DNA from: UBA11524 sp051883695
GTDB taxonomy: Bacteria; Bacillota; Clostridia; Christensenellales; Aristaeellaceae
Direction of reading: 5' to 3'
Assembly (NCBI GenBank): GCA_051883695.1
Contig: JBJEUF010000028.1
Span: 1-22,402, forward strand
Length of the DNA: 22,402 nucleotides
Made by a program: the position numbers and the translations under genes. Shown here piece after piece: positions 14,801 to 21,878 of the stretch. Position 1 is the stretch's first letter, and the number at the start of each line of letters is the position of its first letter. A model generated the notes under the pieces. That model saw only the letters and a program-made list of their open reading frames with translations, was not told the origin of the DNA and ran no database searches.

Positions 14801-16060
14801 ATGATGTTTGACCGTGTCGGCCTCGTTCCCTGTGATCTGCTCCTGCCCGCCGCCCATGTCGACCCGGCAAAGTGGGCCTGCGTAGCCTGCGATCAGTATA
14901 CCTCCCAGCCGGAATACTGGCAGGAGGTTGAGCAGCTTGTGGGCGATGCGCCCTCCTGCCTGCAGCTGGTGCTGCCGGAGTGCTATCTGTCCGAAACGGC
15001 CCGGCGCGTCCCTGCCATCCACGCGAAAATGGCGCAGATGACGGCGGACGGCACCCTCACCCGGCAGGTGACGAACGGCTTCGCATTGGTGGAGCGCACG
15101 ACGGAAACCGGATCGCGCGTGGGCCTGGTCGGCGCAGTCGATCTGGAGGCCTATGATTTTACCGGCAGGAAATCCCTCATCCGTCCGACGGAGGAAACCA
15201 TCACCGCCCGGCTGCCGGCGCGGCTGGAGATCCGCCGGGGCGCGCCGCTGGAACTGGCGCACATCCTGCTGTTGATGGACGATCCCCTGCGGACGGTGCT
15301 GGAGCCGCTGTACGAGCGCCGCGCCACGCTGCAGCCCCTCTATGATTTTGAGCTGATGCAGGGCGGCGGGCATCTGCGGGGCTGGGCGGTCACGGCGGAG
15401 GCGGATCTCGCCGCGCTGCATGCCGCGCTGACCGCCCTGCGGGACAGCCTCGGCGCTGATCCGCTGCTCTTCGCCGTGGGGGACGGCAATCACTCCCTCG
15501 CCACGGCCAAGGCCCGCTGGAATGAAATCAAGTCCGGCCTTTCTCCGGAGGAGCAGGCGGCACATCCGGCGCGGTTCGCGATGGTGGAGGTGGAGAATAT
15601 CCACGATGACGCGCTGGCATTCGAGCCCATTCACCGCGTGCTGACCGGACTGGAGCAATACGGGATGAAGGCCGCCGACCTGGTTGGCGACTGGCGCGCC
15701 TATGCCGCCATGTATGCATCCGACAGGGCTTCGCAGACCGTCACAATGTGCTGCGGGGGCGAGGAAGCCGCCGTGACGATCGACCGGCCCGAAGGCCCCA
15801 TTCCCGTCGCGACGCTGCAGATGTGGCTGGATGATTTCCTGGCCCGCCATCCGCAGGTCAGGATTGACTACATCCACGGGGACGACGTGCTGCGCCGTCT
15901 TGCCTCGCAGCCCGGCGCTGCCGGCTTCCTGCTGCCCGCGCTGGACAAATCCGCATTCTTTGATGCCATCGCGGAGCTGGGGATCCTCCCGCGCAAGACC
16001 TTCTCCATGGGGCATGCCCATGAAAAGCGCTTCTACATGGAATGCCGCGCGCTGCTTTGA
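14801..16060 (+). CDS. DUF1015 family protein
   Basis: This 419-residue protein resembles the DUF1015 family, conserved cytoplasmic proteins of unproven function often found next to serine or phosphoglycerate metabolism genes. The family signature, usually DGHHRY, appears here as VGDGNHSLATAKARWNEIK (about residues 226-244), and the C-terminus is SMGHAHEKRFYMECR. It has no signal peptide, membrane segment or cofactor motif that I can name. AAAGG is 10 bases before the first of two adjacent ATG codons. It is probably a single-gene unit; an imperfect hairpin at about 16062-16110 may end it. The departure of GNHS from the family's usual GHHR could mark a subfamily. Confidence 0.75.
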   Translation: MMFDRVGLVPCDLLLPAAHVDPAKWACVACDQYTSQPEYWQEVEQLVGDAPSCLQLVLPECYLSETARRVPAIHAKMAQMTADGTLTRQVTNGFALVERTTETGSRVGLVGAVDLEAYDFTGRKSLIRPTEETITARLPARLEIRRGAPLELAHILLLMDDPLRTVLEPLYERRATLQPLYDFELMQGGGHLRGWAVTAEADLAALHAALTALRDSLGADPLLFAVGDGNHSLATAKARWNEIKSGLSPEEQAAHPARFAMVEVENIHDDALAFEPIHRVLTGLEQYGMKAADLVGDWRAYAAMYASDRASQTVTMCCGGEEAAVTIDRPEGPIPVATLQMWLDDFLARHPQVRIDYIHGDDVLRRLASQPGAAGFLLPALDKSAFFDAIAELGILPRKTFSMGHAHEKRFYMECRALL

Positions 16061-16127
16061 GCGGGGCAAGCCGGATGCGATCACAGCCAGTGATGCTGCG
16101 GGCCTGCCGCCTCCTCCAAAGGTTTTT

Positions 16128-16167
16128 TTGACAGACTGTTTCTTTTTTCCTTATTCTATGATACAAT
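16128..16167 (+). promoter_or_regulatory. Promoter region of the coiled-coil/FMN/RNase operon
   Basis: TTGACA (16128-16133) is followed after 18 bases by TATTCT (16152-16157). A better -10 sequence, TACAAT (16162-16167), lies ten bases further on but 28 bases from TTGACA, without an obvious -35 of its own. Either gives a leader of about 80 bases, in which GCAGGCAC (from about 16180) and GTGTGCTGC (to about 16214) can pair. AT-rich DNA with T runs surrounds the site. Confidence 0.55.
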
Positions 16168-16249
16168 AGGATCAATCCGCAGGCACGCTGCATTTTGCAT
16201 ACGGGTGTGCTGCATTTATCGTCAACGAATCAAAAGGAGGCACTGACTC

Positions 16250-19195
16250 ATGGCCAAGCGTAACAACGGCCGAAATCCCTTGCTGATTCCGCTCATCATC
16301 GTGCTTGTCCTCTCGATTGCCGCGATCTGTGTGCTGTATATTCAGTATAGCGACCTGTCTGCGCAGCTTGACGACACGCAGACGGCTCTGACGGATACGC
16401 AAAGCAAGCTCGCCAATACGGAATCCACGCTGTCCAGCACGCAGTCCACCCTCGCCGCCACCGAGGAAACGCTATCGAGCACCCGGAACGCGTTGAGTGA
16501 GACACAGGGCAGGCTGTCGGACACCGAAAGTGAGCTTGCCGCCACCGTGGAGACGCTGACCGGCACGCAGTCCACCCTCGCTACCACCGAGGAAACGCTG
16601 GCAAACACCCAGAGCGAGCTGACCCGGACGCAGGGCGAGCTGGCTGCTGCGCAGGACAATATCAAAGCGCTGTCCGAAGAAAAGGCCACCCTTGAAACAG
16701 AAGCCGCTAACCTGACCAGCGAGAAGACCACGCTGGAAACCCAGGTTGCTGCGCTGAATCAGCAGCTGGATACCGCAAACACGGACCTGAACGCTGCCAT
16801 CACGGCCAAGGACGCTGCGGAAGCCAGCATCATCACCCTCACCAATGAGAAGAAGGCGCTGGAGGCCAGCGTCGCGAACCTGACCAATTCCCTGAACGCA
16901 GCCGACGCCAATCTGGCGGCTGCAGCTGAGGCAAAGGCTGCTGCTGAAGCGAGCATTGCCGCGCTGAATAGCGAAAAGGCCACGCTGGAAACCCAGGTCG
17001 CCGCACTGAATCAGCAGCTGGATACCGCAAAGGCTGATCTGAGCGCCGCGAACCAGGCCAGGGACACTGCGGAAGCCAGCATCATCACCCTCACCAACGA
17101 GAAGAATGCGCTGGAAGCCAACGTGGCTACGCTGACCGGTTCCCTGAGCACAGCTGACGCAGATCTGGCTTCCGCTGTGGAAGCCAAGGCTGTCGCCGAT
17201 GCGAACATCACCACGCTCACCCATGAAAAGGCTGTGCTGGAGGAGCAGGTCGCCGAGCTGAACGCTGCCCTGACCGAAACCACCGAAAAGCTGACCGCGG
17301 CTCAGACACAGCTGGATACCGTCACCGCCGAAAAGGCTGTGGCGGAAGCCAGTGTTGCTTCCCTGACCGATGAGGTGTCTTCTCTGACTGCCGCGCTGTC
17401 CGAGAAGGAAACACAGCTGGGCGCGTTGAATACGCAGCTGAGCACCGTCGAGGATGAAGCGGAAATCGCTACCCTCGAGGCTGAAAAGACTGCGCTGGAA
17501 GCCCTAATCAGCGAGACCAGAACCGCACTGGAGGCTGCCAACACCAAGCTCGCCGGCACGCAGTCAGAGCTGACCGCCGCAGAAGCCGCTTTGAGCGATG
17601 TGCAGGCCAAGGTCAGCACGCTCTCCGAGGAGAAGGCCGCCATGGGCGCACAGGTTTCGGAGCTGACCGGCAAGCTGGATCTCACGACAACGGCACTTGT
17701 CAACGCCGTGAACGCACAGGCCAATGCAGAAGCCTCCATCAGCAGCCTGACCACCGAGATCGCCAACCTCAAGGTTCGTGTGGATGAGCTGACCGCCGAG
17801 CTGAATACTGCCAGCGCCAATCTGGCGGCTGCGGAAACCGCCAAGCGCGAAGCCGAAGCCGCTGTCACGACGCTCACCGCCGAAAAGACCACACTGGAAG
17901 CGCAGGTCAGCACCCTGACCGATCAGCTGGATGCCGCCAACAGCAATCTGACGGTTGCCAACGCGGAGCAGGCTGAAGCGGAAGCCTCCATCACCAGCCT
18001 GACCACCGAGATCGCCAACCTCAAGGTACGTGTGGATGAGCTGACCGCCGAGCTGGAAGCCGCCAACACCAGTCTGGCTGCCGCGGAAGCCGCCAAGGCG
18101 CAGGCTGAGGCAGCTGTTGAGACGCTTACCACCGAAAAGACGCAGCTGGAGACTCAGGTGACCGCTCTGACCGCACAGCTGAACACGGCCAACGAGAATC
18201 TGGTCGCCGCCAGTGCGGAACAGGCTGAGGCCGAAGCCTCCATCGCCAGCCTGACTGCCGAAATGACCCAGATCAAGGCCAATGTGACGGCGCTGGAAAC
18301 CAGTGTTGCTTCCCTTGAAGCCGACAAGGCGGCGCTGGAAACCAACGTTGCTTCCCTTGAGGCTGACAAGGCGGCGCTGGAAACCAGTGTTGCTTCCCTT
18401 GAGGCTGACAAGGCGGCGCTGGAAACCAACGTTGCTTCCCTTGAAGCCGACAAGGCGGCGCTGGAAACCAACGTTGCTTCCCTCGAAGCCGACAAGGCCG
18501 GTCTGGAAGCCAACGTGTCGGAGCTGACCACCCAGCTGACCAATACCGCCTCCGATCTGGAAAACACCAGGGGAACGCTGAGCGACACCCGTTCCACCAT
18601 GACGAGTATGCTCAGCCAGAATGCTGTGATGCCGGGCTTCGGCGGCGATATCACCGTCACGGCGGTCGTCAACGATGACGGTATCATCGCCTATCTGACG
18701 GTGGATGCCGCCGGTGAGACCGAGGGCGTCGGCCAGCAGGTGATGGATCCGGAATTCCTGACCCAGTTCCTCGGCAAGTCGCTCCCCCTGACGATGGGAA
18801 AGGATGTGGACGCCATTTCCGGCGCAACCATCTCTTCTCAGGCGGTTGTGGACGCGCTGAACCTGCTGAACACCGATTATCACAACACCGTGGATCAGAA
18901 TACCGTTGTCAATCAGCGTTCCGTTGTCAGCGAGATGGTCTACGTGCTGTGTGAGCATGGCTATGCCGGCAGCGTGAAGGTCATTGTGCGGCTTGACACA
19001 AACGGTGTGATCACCTCCCTGCGCATTGACGCCAGCGGCGAAGGCAACGGCGCTGCCGTGATGGAAGCCGCCTTCCGCAACCAGTTCATCGGCAAGACGC
19101 TGCCCCTCAGCATGGGCACGGACATTGATGCCGTGACCGGCGCAACCGTCACCTCTCAGGCCGTGGTCGATGCGCTGAATCGTCTGGCTGACTGA
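16250..19195 (+). CDS. Membrane-anchored giant coiled-coil stalk with two C-terminal FMN-binding domains
   Basis: This 981-residue protein has a basic N-terminus, one membrane helix (about 11-31) and then roughly 750 residues of coiled coil without a single proline until P795. Two FMN-binding domains (PF04205 type) end it. Their motifs are DAISGAT (T860) and DAVTGAT (T966), each followed by SQAVVDALN. In RnfG, NqrC and related proteins this Thr receives FMN through a phosphoester bond made by ApbE. Both domains should lie outside the membrane, so the protein is probably a surface electron carrier or flavin-dependent enzyme on a long stalk. The stalk begins with Leu/Thr heptads (about 36-130), continues with 42-residue repeats and finishes with five 14-residue repeats. 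AGGAGG is nine bases before the start. No apbE gene is in the window. It heads a four-gene operon. Confidence 0.85.
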   Translation: MAKRNNGRNPLLIPLIIVLVLSIAAICVLYIQYSDLSAQLDDTQTALTDTQSKLANTESTLSSTQSTLAATEETLSSTRNALSETQGRLSDTESELAATVETLTGTQSTLATTEETLANTQSELTRTQGELAAAQDNIKALSEEKATLETEAANLTSEKTTLETQVAALNQQLDTANTDLNAAITAKDAAEASIITLTNEKKALEASVANLTNSLNAADANLAAAAEAKAAAEASIAALNSEKATLETQVAALNQQLDTAKADLSAANQARDTAEASIITLTNEKNALEANVATLTGSLSTADADLASAVEAKAVADANITTLTHEKAVLEEQVAELNAALTETTEKLTAAQTQLDTVTAEKAVAEASVASLTDEVSSLTAALSEKETQLGALNTQLSTVEDEAEIATLEAEKTALEALISETRTALEAANTKLAGTQSELTAAEAALSDVQAKVSTLSEEKAAMGAQVSELTGKLDLTTTALVNAVNAQANAEASISSLTTEIANLKVRVDELTAELNTASANLAAAETAKREAEAAVTTLTAEKTTLEAQVSTLTDQLDAANSNLTVANAEQAEAEASITSLTTEIANLKVRVDELTAELEAANTSLAAAEAAKAQAEAAVETLTTEKTQLETQVTALTAQLNTANENLVAASAEQAEAEASIASLTAEMTQIKANVTALETSVASLEADKAALETNVASLEADKAALETSVASLEADKAALETNVASLEADKAALETNVASLEADKAGLEANVSELTTQLTNTASDLENTRGTLSDTRSTMTSMLSQNAVMPGFGGDITVTAVVNDDGIIAYLTVDAAGETEGVGQQVMDPEFLTQFLGKSLPLTMGKDVDAISGATISSQAVVDALNLLNTDYHNTVDQNTVVNQRSVVSEMVYVLCEHGYAGSVKVIVRLDTNGVITSLRIDASGEGNGAAVMEAAFRNQFIGKTLPLSMGTDIDAVTGATVTSQAVVDALNRLAD
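16721..18259 (+). repeat. 126-bp (42-residue, six-heptad) tandem repeats in the stalk gene
   Basis: Ten full units of 126 bp start at 16721, 16847, 16973, 17099, 17225 (lengthened by one heptad), 17630, 17756, 17882, 18008 and 18134; the stretch 17372-17629 between the two blocks is divergent. Units often open with EK and close with EASI-x-x-LT. They alternate in two types, so unit 1 resembles 3 and unit 2 resembles 4, and 17756-17881 is almost identical at its start to 18008-18133, giving a 252-bp higher-order period. Confidence 0.85.
18299..18508 (+). repeat. Five perfect-register 42-bp tandem repeats (14-residue units)
   Basis: Units at 18299, 18341, 18383, 18425 and 18467 each encode T(S/N)VASLEADKAALE, with only the last changed to AGLE. 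DNA identity between units is very high, so copy number may vary between strains. They form two heptads each and continue the coiled coil up to the first FMN-binding domain. Confidence 0.95.
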
Positions 19196-19231
19196 TGGAT
19201 CATGAAATCAGCGCACCTGATCGCGCTGCAT

Positions 19232-19266
19232 GGCGCGCCTGTCTCGGTTGCAGGCGCGCCTTTATC
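19232..19266 (+). terminator. Hairpin between stalk gene and next gene, possible attenuator
   Basis: A perfect 10-bp stem (19232-19241 with 19251-19260, GGCGCGCCTG) with a 9-base loop is followed by TTTATC. It stands only about 12 bases before the ribosome binding site of the next gene, and no new promoter is seen there, so it probably reduces rather than ends transcription of the downstream genes. Confidence 0.6.
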
Positions 19267-19286
19267 AACACAAGGAGGTTGCCCTG

Positions 19287-20099
19287 ATGAACCCAAAGAA
19301 GACAAACACCGCCAAGAATGTGCAGATTGTGATCCTGCTTGTGCTGCTGGTCGCTGCCTGCACGCTGGCCTTCCTGGCGCTGAACCGCGCCTGGGATGCC
19401 GAAGCGCAGCTGGACAGCATATCAAGGCAGAATGCCCAGCTGCAGCGCGACACCCTTGCCGCGCAGGATGCCGCAAAGGCTGCCGAAACCGCGCAGGCTG
19501 AAGCCATCAGCACCCGCGACACCGCCCTGTCGGAGGTTGAGCCGCTCAAAACGGCCAATGCCGGGCTGACCGCCACCGTGGACAGCCTGACGGCCGAGCT
19601 GGCAGCGACCAGTGCCGCATTGACCGACAAAACGGCGGAGGCTGTATCGCTTTCTGCGGATAAAGCAAGCCTGGAGGGCAGCGTTGCCGACCTGACCACC
19701 CGGCTCAACGCCACCAATATCGCCCTCGAATCAGCCCAGAGCAGCGTCGCCGGCCTGACCACGCTCAACGCCAGCCTCAGCGCATCGGTGAAGGAGCTGA
19801 CCGCGCAGCGGGATTCCCTGACCGCATCCCTCGCCGCAGCCGAGGCGAACATCACCTCCCTGACCGGGGAGAATGCCACGCTGAAGGCCGAGATTGCCAC
19901 TCTCTCCTCCACCATTACCGCGCTCAATACGGAAATCACCTCCATTCAGGCGAGCCTCGCCGCTGCACAGGCAAGCAACGCCACGCTGACCGAAGAAAAC
20001 ACCGAGCTCAGCGCGCGCCTGGCCAGCGCCAACGCTTCCGTCAACGAGGCCATGGCGCTGCTGGAATCCCTCATGCAGAGCATGCAGGGCGCGCAATAA
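19287..20099 (+). CDS. Membrane-anchored coiled-coil protein
   Basis: This 270-residue protein has a basic N-terminus (MNPKKTNTAKN), one membrane helix (about 13-32) and a long coiled coil with many Leu/Thr/Ala heptads to the end. The only proline after the anchor is in VEPLK. It has no FMN-binding domain or enzyme motif. It resembles the stalk part of the upstream 981-residue protein and could pair with it or with the similar protein at 21158. VAAC inside the membrane helix resembles a lipobox, but the following residues remain hydrophobic, so a signal anchor is favoured. The start at 19287 is set by AAGGAGG nine bases upstream; an in-frame ATG at 19230 lies inside the hairpin region. It is the second gene of the operon. 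Confidence 0.85.
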   Translation: MNPKKTNTAKNVQIVILLVLLVAACTLAFLALNRAWDAEAQLDSISRQNAQLQRDTLAAQDAAKAAETAQAEAISTRDTALSEVEPLKTANAGLTATVDSLTAELAATSAALTDKTAEAVSLSADKASLEGSVADLTTRLNATNIALESAQSSVAGLTTLNASLSASVKELTAQRDSLTASLAAAEANITSLTGENATLKAEIATLSSTITALNTEITSIQASLAAAQASNATLTEENTELSARLASANASVNEAMALLESLMQSMQGAQ

Positions 20100-20132
20100 G
20101 CAGCGTGAATCGCTGGAAGGAGTTGAATCACC

Positions 20133-21128
20133 ATGTCCATGCTTCGCCGCCATACCGCGCTGCTGCTGACGCTCCTGATGAGCCTGCTGCTGCTGCTCAC
20201 GCCCGCCGCCGCAGCCGGGGATATGACCATCACCGAGCTGGGCGATGCGCTGCGTGAAGCGCAGGCTGCCTTCGATCAGGCCGATGCGGATTACGACGCG
20301 CTGTGTGAAACGGTCTTCGCGCTCAATGAGCGCTACGAAAACGGATCGGACGCCGAAAAGCTCCAGGTACAGGACGCCCTGCTGGAAGCCATGATCGGCG
20401 AGGAAGCCGCCTATGATGCCCTTGATACATGCACCGCGGCGCTGGAGGAGCTGAACGCCCTCCATGCCGGCATGGTCACCGCATCCGGCCTGAAGGCGCA
20501 GAAGCTCACCGCCAGAGGCTATGACAGCACGCTGACCATCCTCGTCTGGCTGGACGGGGAGAACGTGATCTGGGACATTCAGGTCACCGCCGAGGGGAAC
20601 GAGCAGGACAAGGCTGTGGAGGAGGACAGCTTCCTCGTTCAGTTCATCGGCCGCGCGCTGCCCCTGAGCACCAACAGGAAGGACGATGGGTACATCACCC
20701 TTCTCTCCGAAGCGAAAAAGACCTCGCAGGCGGTTGTGGATGCGGTCAATGGCCTGGCGGACAAGCCGGAGCAGAAGACCTCCGGCGGGCCGATCATCGA
20801 GCCGCAGGCCATCGCCGACTACCTCTTTGAGCACGGCAGGCTGCCGGACAACTTCATCACCAAGAAGGAAGCCCAAAGCCTCGGCTGGGACAGCAGCTAC
20901 AATTATGTCAGCGACGTTGCGCCCGGCAAGTCCATCGGCGGAGACCGCTTCGGCAATTATGAAGGGCAGCTGCCCTCCAAGAAAGGCCGCCAGTGGTACG
21001 AGGCTGACTGCTATTACACCAAGGGCAGGCGCAACGCTTGCCGCATCCTCTATTCCAGCGACGGTCTGGTGTACTACACCGACGATCACTATGAAACCTT
21101 TACCCAGATGTTCCCGTCGGGCAACTGA
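20133..21128 (+). CDS. Secreted barnase-type ribonuclease fused to a degenerate FMN-binding-like domain
   Basis: This 331-residue protein has a signal peptide (cut near residue 28), a helical segment (about 30-115), an FMN-binding-like domain (about 118-207) and a barnase/RNase N1-T1 family domain (about 221-331, the length of mature barnase). All barnase catalytic residues have counterparts: K244 (Lys27), E290 (Glu73), R300 (Arg83), R304 (Arg87) and H319 (His102), within strings such as LPDNFITKKEAQSLGW and DVAPGKSIGGD that are nearly those of barnase. It should be an active extracellular guanyl-preferring endoribonuclease. The FMN-like domain aligns with those of the 981-residue protein through FIGRALPLS and TSQAVVDAVNGLAD, but SGAT is replaced by S192-E-A-K195, so it cannot be flavinylated. 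AAGGAG precedes the start, 33 bases after the previous stop. No barstar gene is visible. Confidence 0.92.
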   Translation: MSMLRRHTALLLTLLMSLLLLLTPAAAAGDMTITELGDALREAQAAFDQADADYDALCETVFALNERYENGSDAEKLQVQDALLEAMIGEEAAYDALDTCTAALEELNALHAGMVTASGLKAQKLTARGYDSTLTILVWLDGENVIWDIQVTAEGNEQDKAVEEDSFLVQFIGRALPLSTNRKDDGYITLLSEAKKTSQAVVDAVNGLADKPEQKTSGGPIIEPQAIADYLFEHGRLPDNFITKKEAQSLGWDSSYNYVSDVAPGKSIGGDRFGNYEGQLPSKKGRQWYEADCYYTKGRRNACRILYSSDGLVYYTDDHYETFTQMFPSGN

Positions 21129-21157
21129 TGCGTACAACACATGAAGGAGGAAACACC

Positions 21158-21655
21158 ATGTCCAACGCCCCTGCAAGGAAACCCGGTCTGAAGAAGCTCC
21201 TGCCTGCCGTCATCCTGCTGATCGGCCTGCTCATCATGACGGTCTGCTTTTTCACCGTGAACGCCCGGCTGAACACAGCCAATGAGGCTGTTGCCAGGGC
21301 CAACGCGGAGCTGACCGCCGCCCAGGCCCGGATCTCCGACCTGACTGCCCGCCTTACAACCAGCAGCGATGAGCTGAACGCCGCCAATGACAGCCTGACT
21401 GCCGGCAGCAGTGCCGCCGCGACCCTCGAGGAGCAAATCGCCATGCTGACCGCCACCATCGATGAAGCAGACGTCATCATCGCCCAGCAGCAGAGCGCTC
21501 TGGATGACGCCTACACTGCGCTGGCTGAGCAGGAAGCCGCGCTGACCGCTGCCAATCAAACCATTGCCCAGCAGCAAAAGCAGCTGGATATCGCCAACGA
21601 TGCGCTGGTGGAAGCAATGAATGCGCTGTTCCAGATCGGACAGGCAGCTGAGTAA
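21158..21655 (+). CDS. Small membrane-anchored coiled-coil protein
   Basis: This 165-residue protein has a basic N-terminus (MSNAPARKPGLKK), one membrane helix (about 15-34) and a coiled coil running to the C-terminus, with no cysteine, FMN motif or enzyme motif outside the anchor. Its ending (DALVEAMNALFQIGQ) loosely resembles that of the protein at 19287 (VNEAMALLESLMQ). It follows the barnase-type gene after 29 bases. It is too long, too repetitive and membrane-bound to be a barstar homologue, though it could bind the secreted ribonuclease at the surface. AAGGAGG lies before the ATG at 21158; an ATG at 21128 that overlaps the preceding stop lacks such a site. It is the last gene of the operon, followed by a terminator. 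Confidence 0.85.
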   Translation: MSNAPARKPGLKKLLPAVILLIGLLIMTVCFFTVNARLNTANEAVARANAELTAAQARISDLTARLTTSSDELNAANDSLTAGSSAAATLEEQIAMLTATIDEADVIIAQQQSALDDAYTALAEQEAALTAANQTIAQQQKQLDIANDALVEAMNALFQIGQAAE

Positions 21656-21662
21656 TCCCTGT

Positions 21663-21715
21663 GGCAGTTACCGAATCCGTTGCGATGGCAGCTGATTCGG
21701 CAACTGCCCTTTCTT
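21663..21715 (+). terminator. Terminator of the coiled-coil/FMN/RNase operon
   Basis: Arms 21663-21677 and 21694-21708 pair over 14 positions with one mismatch (GGCAGTT-CCGAATC), loop of 16 bases, followed by CTTTCTTCT. It begins eight bases after the stop codon. Confidence 0.7.
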
Positions 21716-21801
21716 CTGTCGGCCAGGCAGGCTGATAGCCCGCTCATGACAAATTTTTCACTTTTGTCGCGCAAAACCCGATGAAAACCGCCTTCCCCCC
21801 C

Positions 21802-21830
21802 TTGCAAAACAAACCAAAACCGGGTACAAT
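21802..21830 (+). promoter_or_regulatory. Promoter of the glyceraldehyde-3-phosphate dehydrogenase gene
   Basis: TTGCAA (21802-21807), a 17-base A-rich spacer and TACAAT (21825-21830) lie 48 bases before the start codon. The leader carries a perfect AAGGAGG site. Confidence 0.75.
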
Positions 21831-21878
21831 ATTGGATGGGAATATACACCCGCGAACGATATGAAGGAGGTAATTCCA

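Noticed and set aside
16061..16127. A riboswitch upstream of the stalk operon
   Set aside because: Only an imperfect hairpin is visible, before the promoter, and none of the common riboswitch cores could be matched by eye.
18299..18508. Regularly repeated 42-bp units as a CRISPR array
   Set aside because: The units are adjacent without unique spacers and keep the reading frame of a coiled coil.
17564..18958. Minus-strand repetitive open frames opposite the coiled-coil gene
   Set aside because: Their repeats are only the complement of the coiled-coil repeats, and the plus-strand reading explains the anchor and FMN motifs.
19287..20099. Lipoprotein assignment based on VAAC in the N-terminal hydrophobic segment
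   Set aside because: The hydrophobic segment continues after the cysteine, which fits a membrane anchor better than a signal peptidase II site.
21158..21655. The small gene after the RNase as a barstar-type inhibitor
   Set aside because: It encodes a signal-anchored, low-complexity coiled coil of 165 residues, with no resemblance to the compact barstar fold of about 90 residues.
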